Shown here in pieces: positions 17,405 through 25,860 of a DNA stretch of 54,906 nucleotides (positions are counted from its first letter, which is position 1; every line of letters starts with the position of its first letter). The DNA comes from Candidatus Gemmiger stercoravium. GTDB taxonomy: Bacteria; Bacillota; Clostridia; Oscillospirales; Ruminococcaceae. The notes below the pieces were generated by a model. The model was not told where the DNA came from, made no database searches, and worked only from the letters and a program-made list of their open reading frames with translations. The translations under genes and the position numbers were made by a program. The DNA lies in the NCBI GenBank assembly GCA_019119835.1, contig DWWE01000034.1, positions 1 through 54,906 of the forward strand, read 5' to 3'.

Positions 17405-19540
17405 ATGGCAAGAACTGTACGCATGGGCATCGACGTCGGCGGCACCCACACCAAGGCGGTGGCCATCGACAATGCGACCCACGAGATCATCGGCAAGTCC
17501 AGTGTCAAAACCACCCACGACGACCCCCGCGGCGTGGCCGCCGGCGTTGTGAAGAGTTTTGAAAACTGCCTGCGGGAGAACAACATCGCCCCCGAAGACG
17601 TTGTTTTCGTGGCCCACTCCACCACCCAGGCCACCAACGCCCTGATCGAGGGCGACGTGGCGGTGGTCGGCGTGGTGGGCATGGCCAAGGGCGGTTTCGA
17701 GAGCTTCCTGGCCAAGCGCCAGACCCGGCTGGACGACATCGACCTGGGCAGCGGCAAGCACATCCACATCGTCAACACCTTCCTGAACACCAAGCACCTG
17801 AACAAGGACACCGTGCGCCAGGCGGTGGACGAGCTGGTCCGCCAGGGCGCCCAGGTGATCGTGGCCTCCATGGCCTTCGGCGTGGACGACAACACCCCCG
17901 AACAGATGGTCTACGAGGTCTGCACCGAAAAGAACCTGCCCACCACCATGGCCTCCGACATCACCAAGCTGTACGGCCTGACCCGCCGTACCCGCACGGC
18001 GGCCATCAACGCCTCCATCCTGCCCAAGATGCTGGACACCGCCAACTCCACCGAGGCTTCGGTGCGGGAGGCGGGCGTCACCGTGCCGCTGATGATCATG
18101 CGCGGCGACGGCGGCGTTATGGAGATCAATGAGATGAAGAAGCGCCCGGTGCTGACCATGCTGTCCGGCCCGGCCGCCTCGGTCATGGGCAGCCTGATGT
18201 ATCTGCGCGCCTCCAACGGCGTCTACTTCGAAGTCGGCGGCACCACCACCAACATCGGCGTGATCAAGAACGGCCGCCCGGCCATCGACTACTCCATCGT
18301 CGGCGGCCACTCCACCTACATCAGCAGCCTGGACGTGCGCGTTCTGGGCTGCGCCGGCGGCAGCATGGTCCGCGCCAACAAGCAGGGCGTCATCGACGTG
18401 GGCCCCCGTTCGGCCCACATCGCCGGCCTGGACTACGCCGTCTACACCGACGAGGACAAGATCGTTGACCCGCAGGTGGAGTTCTTCAGCCCCAAACCCG
18501 GCGACCCCGACGACTATGTGGCGGTCCGCCTGGCCAACGGCGAGCGCATCACCATCACCAACTCCTGCGCGGCCAACGTGCTGGGCCTGGTCAAGCCGGA
18601 GCACTTCTCCTACGGCAAGGTGGAAAGCGCCCGCAAGGCCATGAAGGCCCTGGCCGACTACTGCGGCACCACCGTGGAGGACATCGCCACCCAGATCATG
18701 GAGCGGGCCTACGCCAAGATCGAGCCGGTCATCCTCTCGCTGGCGGAAAAGTACAAGCTGGAAAAGGACCAGATCCATCTGGTGGGCGTCGGCGGCGGCG
18801 CTTCCTCGCTGATCGTCTACTTCTCCAACAAGATGGGGGTCAAGTACTCCATCCCCGACAACGCCGAGGTCATCTCCTCCATCGGCGTCGCGCTGGCCAT
18901 GGTCCGCGACGTGGTGGAGCGCATCATCCCCTCGCCCACCCAGGATGACATCCGCGCCATCAAGGCCGAGGCCATCAACAAGGCGGTGGAGAGCGGCGCC
19001 ACCCCCGAGAGCGTGGAGGTCCACATCGAGATCGACCCCCAGACCTCCAAGGTCACCGCCATCGCCACCGGCTCCACCGAAGTCAAGACCACCGACCTGC
19101 TCAAGGAATGCGACGCCGACGAGGCCAAGCACCTGGCGGCCGAGGATATGCGGCTGGAGGAAAGCCAGGTCGAACTGGCCGAAAAGAGCCAGTACTTCTA
19201 CGTCTTCGGCGAGAAGGAGGCCGTGGAGGCCGGCAAGCCCGGCGCTTTGCGCATCGTGGACACCAAGGGCTTCATCAAGGTTCAGCGTGCCCGGGGCATG
19301 GCCCTGCGCACCACCGTGGCCAACTACGAGGCCGCCGTGGCCCAGCTGTGGGACGACATGGCCGTCTACCAGTCCGAAGTCATCCTGCGCCCGGACTTCT
19401 ATGTCTGCATGGGCGCCCGGGTGATGGACTTCTCCAGCACCGAGTTTGACCAGCTGAAGCTGCTCATGGGCATCGAGCTGAACACCCTGGAGCCCGACGC
19501 CGAGGTGCTGATCGTGGCGGCCAACATGCGCCAGAGCTGA
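17405..19540 (+). CDS. Hydantoinase/oxoprolinase family protein (HyuA-like)
   Basis: A 711-residue cytoplasmic protein of the HyuA/acetone-carboxylase-beta class. The actin-like ATPase start IDVGGTHTKAVAID (about residues 9-22), the hydantoinase core around GDGGVMEINEM and SGPAASVMGS (about 235-265), and a second nucleotide loop VGVGGGASSL (about 461) are present. Relatives hydrolyse or carboxylate cyclic amides or ketones at the cost of ATP, normally with a HyuB partner. No HyuB gene is in the operon. The C-terminal ~170 residues are a less conserved extension. AAAGGAGTA precedes the ATG at 17405. Confidence 0.85.
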   Translation: MARTVRMGIDVGGTHTKAVAIDNATHEIIGKSSVKTTHDDPRGVAAGVVKSFENCLRENNIAPEDVVFVAHSTTQATNALIEGDVAVVGVVGMAKGGFESFLAKRQTRLDDIDLGSGKHIHIVNTFLNTKHLNKDTVRQAVDELVRQGAQVIVASMAFGVDDNTPEQMVYEVCTEKNLPTTMASDITKLYGLTRRTRTAAINASILPKMLDTANSTEASVREAGVTVPLMIMRGDGGVMEINEMKKRPVLTMLSGPAASVMGSLMYLRASNGVYFEVGGTTTNIGVIKNGRPAIDYSIVGGHSTYISSLDVRVLGCAGGSMVRANKQGVIDVGPRSAHIAGLDYAVYTDEDKIVDPQVEFFSPKPGDPDDYVAVRLANGERITITNSCAANVLGLVKPEHFSYGKVESARKAMKALADYCGTTVEDIATQIMERAYAKIEPVILSLAEKYKLEKDQIHLVGVGGGASSLIVYFSNKMGVKYSIPDNAEVISSIGVALAMVRDVVERIIPSPTQDDIRAIKAEAINKAVESGATPESVEVHIEIDPQTSKVTAIATGSTEVKTTDLLKECDADEAKHLAAEDMRLEESQVELAEKSQYFYVFGEKEAVEAGKPGALRIVDTKGFIKVQRARGMALRTTVANYEAAVAQLWDDMAVYQSEVILRPDFYVCMGARVMDFSSTEFDQLKLLMGIELNTLEPDAEVLIVAANMRQS

Positions 19541-19574
19541 GCCCACCCAAACCATACGAAAGGAGGCGGTCCGG

Positions 19575-20330
19575 TTGCCGCTGCCTGAACAGGTGGCGCA
19601 GCGTGCGGAGCTCATCCGCCCGCTGCTGACAATCACCGACCGTGCCTGGGGGCGGTATGCCTTCTCGCGGGACATCCTGCGGGACCGCATCCCGCCGGAA
19701 CAGCAGGACGCCTGGACCGAGGGCGCCATCCGCTGCGGCCGCGAATGGGCGGTGCGCTGCGGCGTGACCCCCGGCCCCGGCGCCCCGGACGCGCTGGCCG
19801 CAGGCCTGCACCTGAAGGTGGGGCAGAGCGATGCGCCGATGACCGAAAAGCGGGCGGTGTTCGCCGCCTGCCTGCCGGACGGGGAGATCCTGCTGATGCA
19901 GGAACCGCTGGCCCGTTACCGGGAATTCTGCGCCCAGGCCGCCGGGACCGACCAGGCCGGCCTCTTTCCCACCCCGGAAGAGGTCCGGGCTCTGCTGCTG
20001 GCCCACGAGGTATTCCATGCCATCGAGGAAGCAAACGAGTCCACCATCTATACCCGCACCCAAAAGCTCCGCCTGTGGAAGATCTTCGGCTTTGCCAACG
20101 ACTCCACCGTGCGGGCCATTGGGGAGATCGCAGCGATGTATTTTGCCAAGGAATTGACAGGCAGCCGATTCAATCCCTTCCTGCTGGACCCGCTTTTGTT
20201 CGCAGGATACAGCCTCTCTGGCGCAAAGACCATTGTTTGTGATATAATAGAAATCGCAGGCAAGATCAGCGAGGAGGCACATGATGGGAAAGTCAATCAA
20301 CTGCCAGGTGTACAACAGGCTCAAAGATGA
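19575..20330 (+). CDS. Uncharacterised HExxH putative metallohydrolase
   Basis: A 251-residue protein with no family I can name. It contains HEVFH (residues 144-148) in a hydrophobic helix (RALLLAHEVFHAIEE) and a second helix with GE (E184) in GEIAAMYFAKE about 36 residues later. This is the usual spacing and context of the third zinc ligand in gluzincin-type metallopeptidases. No signal peptide, so it is cytoplasmic. The start is TTG at 19575 with AAAGGAGGCGG upstream. The 3' end overlaps the GntR gene by about 50 bases, and an extended -10 for that gene lies inside it. Its place after the HyuA-like gene suggests a hydrolytic step in the same pathway. Confidence 0.7.
   Translation: MPLPEQVAQRAELIRPLLTITDRAWGRYAFSRDILRDRIPPEQQDAWTEGAIRCGREWAVRCGVTPGPGAPDALAAGLHLKVGQSDAPMTEKRAVFAACLPDGEILLMQEPLARYREFCAQAAGTDQAGLFPTPEEVRALLLAHEVFHAIEEANESTIYTRTQKLRLWKIFGFANDSTVRAIGEIAAMYFAKELTGSRFNPFLLDPLLFAGYSLSGAKTIVCDIIEIAGKISEEAHDGKVNQLPGVQQAQR
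20240..20248 (+). promoter_or_regulatory. Internal promoter for the GntR gene
   Basis: Extended -10 TGATATAAT inside the end of the HExxH gene, about 33 bases before the GntR start. No good -35. It would let the regulator be made without the operon promoter. Confidence 0.5.
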
Positions 20331-20949
20331 TATCCTGTTCTTGAACCTGGAGCCGGGTACGGCGGTCAGCGTGCAAAAGCTGGCCGACCTGTACGGCACC
20401 AGCCGCACCCCCGTGCGGGAAGCCATCGTCCGGATGCAGCAGGAGGGCCTGGTGGAGATCATCCCCCAGGTGCGCACCAACATTTCGCTGTTCAGCATCG
20501 ACCGCATCCGGGAAGAACAGTTCGTCCGCCACTCGCTGGAACTGCAGGTGGTGGAAGGGCTTGTGAAAAACTGTACCCCCCTCGTCATTGACACACTGGA
20601 AAATATCATCGCCATCGAACGCCGTGCCTGCCAGCGCCAGAACGTGCCGGAGGCCTTCGCCCTGGACAACCGCTTTCACCGCACCCTCTTTGAAGCCGCC
20701 GGCCATACCATGGCCTGCGACCTGGTGGAAGCCAGCAACACCCACAGCGACCGCCTGCGGTACCTGAGCATGTCCCGGCACGACGCCATCCCCAAGGTGA
20801 CCGAACTGTATGACCAGATCGTCAGCGCCGCCCGCCAGCGGGACGGCGAGACCATCTGCAGCCTGCTCAAGCAGCATCTGCGCAACTGGCATCACGAGAT
20901 CGTGGCCCTGCGCCAGATGTATCCGGCTTATTTTGGACAGACAGGTTGA
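20281..20949 (+). CDS. GntR family regulator (FadR/FCD subfamily)
   Basis: A 222-residue regulator: N-terminal winged helix (about 5-70, with YGTSRTPVREAIVRMQQEGLVE) and an all-helical FCD ligand domain (about 80-215) that in this subfamily binds carboxylic acids through metal-coordinating Asp/His residues (FALDNRFHRTLFEAAGH is such a region). GAGGAGG lies 3 bases before the ATG at 20281 and 6 before the ATG at 20284, so the second may be used. It closes the permease/HyuA operon and probably represses it through the palindrome at 15804-15837. Confidence 0.9.
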   Translation: MMGKSINCQVYNRLKDDILFLNLEPGTAVSVQKLADLYGTSRTPVREAIVRMQQEGLVEIIPQVRTNISLFSIDRIREEQFVRHSLELQVVEGLVKNCTPLVIDTLENIIAIERRACQRQNVPEAFALDNRFHRTLFEAAGHTMACDLVEASNTHSDRLRYLSMSRHDAIPKVTELYDQIVSAARQRDGETICSLLKQHLRNWHHEIVALRQMYPAYFGQTG

Positions 20950-20985
20950 ACCCAACCATACCATTCCACTTTTCCTTTCCTTTTT

Positions 20986-21031
20986 GGCTGCACCGCCGTT
21001 CTGCAAAGAACGGCGGTGCAGCCCTTTTTTT
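20986..21031 (+). terminator. Terminator of the HyuA/GntR operon
   Basis: 17-bp perfect stem (20986-21002 with 21007-21023), 4-base loop, then a long T run to 21031. Textbook rho-independent terminator. Confidence 0.95.
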
Positions 21032-21126
21032 GCGGGCGGGGCGGGGGCGCGGCGCAGGCAGAAGGGAAGAGGGGGACGTTCACAGAATGTTTACAATTAA
21101 ATCCTACCATTTTACAAGGAATTCAC

Positions 21127-21155
21127 TTGCGCCGCGCCCGCTTCCGTGGTATAGT
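21127..21155 (+). promoter_or_regulatory. Promoter of the sufC-sufB pair
   Basis: TTGCGC (21127-21132), 17 bases, TATAGT (21150-21155), about 59 bases before the sufC start. Confidence 0.75.
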
Positions 21156-21213
21156 ATTACCCGAGGCAAAAACTGCCAACAATAGGCCAAAGCCCAATAC
21201 GGAGGAGTTCCCC

Positions 21214-21948
21214 ATGCTTGAATTGAGACACGTCGGTTTTGAGACCGGCGATAATAAAGAGATCCTGCATGACATCAACCTGACCGTGCAGGAACGGTTC
21301 GTGGCCATCACCGGCCCCAACGGCGGCGGCAAGTCCACCCTGGCCAAGGTCATTGCGGGCATCTACCAGCCCACCTCCGGCCAGATCCTGCTGGACGGTG
21401 TGGACATCACCCGCATGTCCATCACCGAGCGGGCCCGGCTGGGCATCAGCTACGCCTTCCAGCAGCCGGTGCGGTTCAAGGGGCTGCGGGTCAAGGACCT
21501 GCTCAGCCTGGCCGCCGGCAAGGACACCAGCGTCAACGAAGCCTGCGGCTATCTGAGCGAGGTGGGCCTGTGCGCCCGGGATTATATTGACCGGGAGGTC
21601 AACGCCAGCCTGTCCGGCGGCGAGCTCAAGCGCATCGAGATCGCCATGGTGCTGGCCCGGGGCACCAAGCTGTCCATCTTTGACGAGCCCGAGGCCGGCA
21701 TTGATCTGTGGAGCTTCCAGAACCTGATCCACGTCTTTGAAAAGATGTACGAGCAGACCCGGGGCAGCATCCTCATCATCAGCCACCAGGAGCGCATCCT
21801 GAACATTGCCGACACCATCGTCGTGGTCAAAAACGGCGACATCCTGCGCAGCGGGCCGCGGGCCGAGATCCTGCCCGCCCTGCTGGGCAGCGCCGACGCC
21901 GCCAACCCGGGCTGCGACGTTCTTACCAGCAAGATGGAGGGGGTGTAA
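21214..21948 (+). CDS. sufC: SufC-like ABC ATPase of Fe-S cluster assembly
   Basis: A 244-residue soluble ABC ATPase. Walker A GPNGGGKST (about 34-42), Q-loop AFQQPVRF, signature LSGGELKR, Walker B LSIFDEPEAGID and the H-loop SHQER are intact. The SufC-specific DEPEAGID and absence of a membrane partner point to Fe-S assembly rather than transport. GGAGGAG precedes the ATG at 21214; the open frame upstream is spurious. The SufB-like partner starts 4 bases after its stop. Confidence 0.88.
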   Translation: MLELRHVGFETGDNKEILHDINLTVQERFVAITGPNGGGKSTLAKVIAGIYQPTSGQILLDGVDITRMSITERARLGISYAFQQPVRFKGLRVKDLLSLAAGKDTSVNEACGYLSEVGLCARDYIDREVNASLSGGELKRIEIAMVLARGTKLSIFDEPEAGIDLWSFQNLIHVFEKMYEQTRGSILIISHQERILNIADTIVVVKNGDILRSGPRAEILPALLGSADAANPGCDVLTSKMEGV

Positions 21949-21951
21949 ACC

Positions 21952-22872
21952 ATGATGGATTCCATTGAAAAGAAACTGCTGCATGAGGTGGCCGAGCTGG
22001 ACGCGCTGCCGGTGGGCGCCTACAACATCCGCGCCAACGGCCAGCTGCAGAGCCGCAACACCACCGCCAACATCGACATTGTGACCAAGACGGACAAGCC
22101 CGGCATCGACATCTACATCAAGCCCGGCACCAGGAACGAGAGCGTCCACATCCCGGTCATCATCAGCCAGACCGGCCTGACCGACCTGGTCTACAACGAT
22201 TTCCACATCGGAGAAGGGGCGGACGTGACCATCATCGCCGGCTGCGGCATCCACAACTGCGGCGGCGGCAACGCCCGGCATGACGGCATCCACACCTTCT
22301 TTGTGGGCAAAAACGCCAGGCTCCGCTATGTGGAAAAGCACTACGGCGAGGGCGACGGCCTGGGCAAGCAGATCATGAACCCCACCACCATCGTCCACCT
22401 GGAGGAAAACGCCCAGATGGAGATGGAGACCACCCAGATCGCCGGCATCGACGATACCATCCGCAAGACCAGCGGCGACGCGGCCGCCGGCGCCAGCCTG
22501 GTCATCCGGGAAAAGATCCTGACGGTGGGCGACCAGCACGCCGTCACCGACTTCCTGGTGGACCTGAACGGCGAGGGCTGCTCGGCCAATGTGGTCTCCC
22601 GCAGCGTTGCCCGGGACCACAGCGTGCAGGAATTCAAGAGCTACATCAACGGCAACTGCGCCTGCAGCGGCCACAGCGAGTGCGACGCCATCATCATGGA
22701 CCACGCCAAGGTCATTGCCACCCCCGGCCTGATCGCCAACAATGTGGACGCCGCCCTGATCCATGAGGCCGCCATCGGCAAGATCGCCGGTGAGCAGCTG
22801 GTCAAGCTCATGACCCTGGGCCTGACCGAGCAGGAGGCCGAGGAACAGATCATCAACGGCTTCCTGGAATAA
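21952..22872 (+). CDS. sufB: SufB/SufD family scaffold protein
   Basis: A 306-residue SufBD core protein, much shorter than the usual ~470-residue SufB, as in minimal two-gene SUF (SmsCB-type) systems. The beta-helix core carries a Cys-rich loop GCGIHNCGGGNARHDG (about 95-110) and the conserved C-terminal CSGHSECDAI...NNVDAALIHEAAIGKI segment (about 239-280), which includes the residues that in SufB family members hold the nascent cluster and contact SufC. It works with the preceding ATPase. No SufS, SufU or SufD gene is adjacent. Confidence 0.85.
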   Translation: MMDSIEKKLLHEVAELDALPVGAYNIRANGQLQSRNTTANIDIVTKTDKPGIDIYIKPGTRNESVHIPVIISQTGLTDLVYNDFHIGEGADVTIIAGCGIHNCGGGNARHDGIHTFFVGKNARLRYVEKHYGEGDGLGKQIMNPTTIVHLEENAQMEMETTQIAGIDDTIRKTSGDAAAGASLVIREKILTVGDQHAVTDFLVDLNGEGCSANVVSRSVARDHSVQEFKSYINGNCACSGHSECDAIIMDHAKVIATPGLIANNVDAALIHEAAIGKIAGEQLVKLMTLGLTEQEAEEQIINGFLE

Positions 22873-22900
22873 GCGGGAAGCCGGACGGACCTCTATAGGC

Positions 22901-22943
22901 AATACAAAACGGATACGCCGCTGTGGCGTATCCGTTTTGTATT
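22901..22943. terminator. Bidirectional terminator after sufB
   Basis: 19-bp perfect stem (22901-22919 with 22925-22943), 5-base loop, with A-rich and T-rich outer ends. Shared by the Suf pair and the convergent pilus operon. Confidence 0.9.
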
Positions 22944-22958
22944 ATCCGGCCGGCGGGG

Positions 22959-24632
22959 TTATCCCTCACAGGCAAGTTTGAGCAGCTCTTCCGGCGTGGT
23001 CAGTCCCTGGGCGACCAGGTCCCGGCCTTCTTCCAGCAGGGTGCGCATCCCCTGGGTGCGGCGGGCGCAGGCGGTCAGCTCCTCGGCGGTGGCCCCCTGC
23101 ACGATCATCCGGCGCAGCGCCTGGTCCGGCACCAGCAGTTCGTGAACGGCGATCCGGCCCAGGTAGCCGGTCCGGTGGCAGTGGGGGCAGCCGGCGCCCC
23201 GGCACACCGTGGGCACGCCCGGCCCCAGCAGGGCGGCTTCGGCCGGCGTCACCGGCACCGGGCGGCCGCAGCGGGGGCAGACCTTGCGCACCAGCCGCTG
23301 GGCCAGCAGCCCCGTCACCGACCCGGCCACCAGATAAGGGGCCACGCCCATGTCGATGAGCCGCACCACCGACCCGGCCGCATCGTTGGTGTGCAGCGTC
23401 GAAAAGACCAGATGCCCGGTGATGGCCGCCCGCACCGCGATCTCGGCGGTCTCGGCGTCGCGGGTCTCGCCCACCATGATCACGTCCGGGTCCTGGCGCA
23501 GCAGGGCCCGCAGGCCCCGCTCAAAGGTCAGCCCGACTGCCGGGTTCACCTGGGTCTGGCTGATCCCCTCGATGCTGCGCTCCACCGGGTCCTCGATGGT
23601 CACGATGTTCACGGCCCGGCGGCGCAGCGCCTCCAGCACCAGGTAGAGGGTGGTGGTCTTGCCGGACCCGGTGGGGCCGGTCAGGTACAGGATGCCGTGG
23701 GGGCGGTCCAGCAGCGGCAGGAACCGACGGTACACCCGGTCGTTCATGCCGAAGTGGTCGGCGTGGTCAATGTCGGCGCCGCCGTCCAACAGCCGCAGCA
23801 CGGCCTTCTCCCCGTACAGGGTCGGCATCACCGAGACCCGCAGGTTCACCTCGCCGCCGGCGCCGGCCCGGGCACGGAAATGCCCGTCCTGGGGCAGGCG
23901 GCGCTCGGCAATGTCCAGCCCGGCCAGCACCTTGATGCGGGCGATCAGCGGCTGGTGCAGGGCAGGCGGCAGCGGCATGTGGTCCGTCATGGCCCCGTCC
24001 AGCCGCATCCGCACCCGGGTCACGGCCTGATAGGGCTCGATGTGGATGTCCGAGGCGCCGGCCGCCACCGCCCGCTGCAGAAGATCGTTGAGCAGCTGCA
24101 CCGCCGGGCCGCCGGCTTCCTCCCGGGCGGCGTCGTGCGGGCCGGGCGCGGCCGGGCCGGGCAGACGGCTGCCGGCGTCGCGGGCGGTGCGCCGGGCGTC
24201 CATGTCGGAGTAATAGTACTGGATGGCCCGCCGCAGCGGTTCCGGCTCGGCCAGCAGAAGGTCCAGTTCCAGGCCGGTCCGCTGGTGCAGTTCCTCCAGC
24301 GCCTCGTAGTTCAGCGGGTCGCTGGTGGCCACCGTCAGCCGGTCGCCCCGGCGGCGCAGCGGCAGCAGCGAATACCGGGCAGCCAATGACCGGGGCACGG
24401 TCTCCAGCGCCCGGGCCTGGGCGATGAGCCGGTCCGGATCGACCACCGCCAGCCCCAGCCGCCGGGCCAGCGCGCCGGTCACCTGGGCCTGGGTGGCAAA
24501 GCCCAGGGCCACCAGCGCCTGGCCGATGGGCAGGTCCCGGTGGCTTTGCTGGTAGGCCAGCGCAGCCTCCAGCTGCTGCCGGTCGATCGTGCCGGCTTCC
24601 ATCAGGATCTCACCCAACCGCAGATTCTTCAT
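22959..24632 (-). CDS. pilB: Type IV pilus assembly ATPase PilB/GspE
   Basis: A 557-residue extension ATPase that powers pilus or pseudopilus polymerisation at the inner face of the membrane. N-terminal GspE-N/MshEN domain (about 1-140), Walker A GPTGSGKTTT near residue 320, Asp box ITIEDPVE, His box and Walker B VGETRDAETAE. A zinc tetracysteine (CPRCGRP near 450 and CRGAGCPHC near 485) is typical of GspE/PilB. It is last in the leftward pilus operon, overlapping the PilO-like gene by ATGA. Confidence 0.92.
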   Translation of the reverse strand: MKNLRLGEILMEAGTIDRQQLEAALAYQQSHRDLPIGQALVALGFATQAQVTGALARRLGLAVVDPDRLIAQARALETVPRSLAARYSLLPLRRRGDRLTVATSDPLNYEALEELHQRTGLELDLLLAEPEPLRRAIQYYYSDMDARRTARDAGSRLPGPAAPGPHDAAREEAGGPAVQLLNDLLQRAVAAGASDIHIEPYQAVTRVRMRLDGAMTDHMPLPPALHQPLIARIKVLAGLDIAERRLPQDGHFRARAGAGGEVNLRVSVMPTLYGEKAVLRLLDGGADIDHADHFGMNDRVYRRFLPLLDRPHGILYLTGPTGSGKTTTLYLVLEALRRRAVNIVTIEDPVERSIEGISQTQVNPAVGLTFERGLRALLRQDPDVIMVGETRDAETAEIAVRAAITGHLVFSTLHTNDAAGSVVRLIDMGVAPYLVAGSVTGLLAQRLVRKVCPRCGRPVPVTPAEAALLGPGVPTVCRGAGCPHCHRTGYLGRIAVHELLVPDQALRRMIVQGATAEELTACARRTQGMRTLLEEGRDLVAQGLTTPEELLKLACEG

Positions 24633-25252
24633 CCCGCATACGCCTCCGTGTCATACAGGTAAACGGCCAGCTCGTACTCCATCCGGACATCGGCGTCCTG
24701 CTGCCCGTCCTTCAGCCAGGCGGCGTCGCCCAGCGTGACATGCAGCAGCTGCAGCCCCGGCCGCCGCCGGGCCAGTTCGTCCAGCAAAGCCAGGCAGTCG
24801 GCCCGGCTGCCCTCCACCGTGCCGGACACCTGCCGCATGGACAGGCTGCCGGACTCGGGCGGGTCGGGCAGGGCGTCCCCGCTGCCGGGCAGCGCCGGCG
24901 CCGTCGGGGCGGAGATCTGCAGCGCCACCGGGGCAAGGTTGTGGTCCAGGGCCAGCCCGGTCACCAGGGCGTCCAGCTCGTCGCTGGTCAGCGCCGGCTG
25001 CAGCCCCAGGACCGCCTGCCGGGCGTTTTCCAGCGCCCGGTCCCGGTCGGCGGCATGGGCGTCGGCCCCGTCGATCTCGGCCAGCATGGCCTGCTGCTGC
25101 CGGACTGCCTCCTCATGGTCCTGCCATGCCTGGCTGTGGGCGTCCCAGGCAGGGCGCAGCACAAGGCCGACGAACAGCGCCGCGCCGCCCAGCCAGCCCG
25201 CCAGGGCCAGCAGCCGCCGGTCCTGCGGGGTGATGCGGGTCTCCAGCCTCAT
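24629..25252 (-). CDS. pilO: PilO-like pilus alignment protein
   Basis: A 207-residue bitopic protein: short basic N-terminus, one membrane helix (about 14-32), a coiled-coil stretch (about 35-85), then a ferredoxin-like C-terminal domain. The sequence alone is weakly conserved; the call rests on topology and on its place after PilM and PilN. The start at 25252 overlaps the PilN stop as ATGA, so the long upstream extension of the frame is not real. Confidence 0.75.
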   Translation of the reverse strand: MRLETRITPQDRRLLALAGWLGGAALFVGLVLRPAWDAHSQAWQDHEEAVRQQQAMLAEIDGADAHAADRDRALENARQAVLGLQPALTSDELDALVTGLALDHNLAPVALQISAPTAPALPGSGDALPDPPESGSLSMRQVSGTVEGSRADCLALLDELARRRPGLQLLHVTLGDAAWLKDGQQDADVRMEYELAVYLYDTEAYAG

Positions 25253-25836
25253 TCCGCCGCCTCCCCCTCCGGTGCGGCCAGCACGCAGCTCAGCCGCAGC
25301 GCGTATCCGCCGGTGACCGACTCGTACCCGGTGTAGTCCACCGCGGAAAACAGACCGGTCTGCTCCAGCCGCCGCACATACCCCGGTATGTCCATCACCT
25401 GCTCCGACACCGCTTCCAGCTCCAGCGCACCGCTGACGGCGTCGTAGCTGCGCAGTTCCACCCGGATGCCCGTCTGCCCGGCGCTCTCCAGCCGTTCCAG
25501 CACCGTCCGGTCCAGCACCGGGCAGCGCGCCAGCCGGCTGCGCAGCGCCGCGGCCAGATCGGCGTCGGCCTGCAGCGCTTCGGCTTCTGCCCGGTCGGCG
25601 GCGCTGCGGGCGCAGGCGTCCCGGGTCTCGGCGTCCGCGCACCAGGCTTCCAGCCGGGCGGTATCCGCCTGCAGGGCGGCGGTATGCCCGCACAGGCCGG
25701 CCCAAAGCGCCAGGCAGACCACCGCGGCGCCCGCCGCCGGGGCCATCCGGGCCGCCGCGGCCCACCACCGGCCCCGCCGGCCTGCCTGCCGGGTCTGCTG
25801 CCAGCGGCGGTAAAAATTGTTCTGCTTGTAGGCCAT
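25249..25836 (-). CDS. pilN: PilN-like pilus assembly protein
   Basis: A 195-residue bitopic protein: basic N-terminal tail (about 1-30), one membrane segment (about 31-48), an alanine-rich coiled coil (about 50-100), and a C-terminal alpha/beta domain. In PilN the cytoplasmic tail docks PilM, and PilN pairs with PilO. The tail here (MAYKQNNFYRRWQQ) lacks the exact INLLP motif, so the assignment leans on topology and order. AAGGAGG precedes the start. Confidence 0.75.
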   Translation of the reverse strand: MAYKQNNFYRRWQQTRQAGRRGRWWAAAARMAPAAGAAVVCLALWAGLCGHTAALQADTARLEAWCADAETRDACARSAADRAEAEALQADADLAAALRSRLARCPVLDRTVLERLESAGQTGIRVELRSYDAVSGALELEAVSEQVMDIPGYVRRLEQTGLFSAVDYTGYESVTGGYALRLSCVLAAPEGEAAE

Positions 25837-25860
25837 CCTTCCAAACCTCCTTGCGGCGCT

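Noticed and set aside
17378-19729. Long open frame antisense to the HyuA-like gene
   Set aside because: Rich in Gly, His, Asp and Val with no motif, as expected for the reverse frame of a GC-rich gene; the plus-strand protein has clear family motifs.
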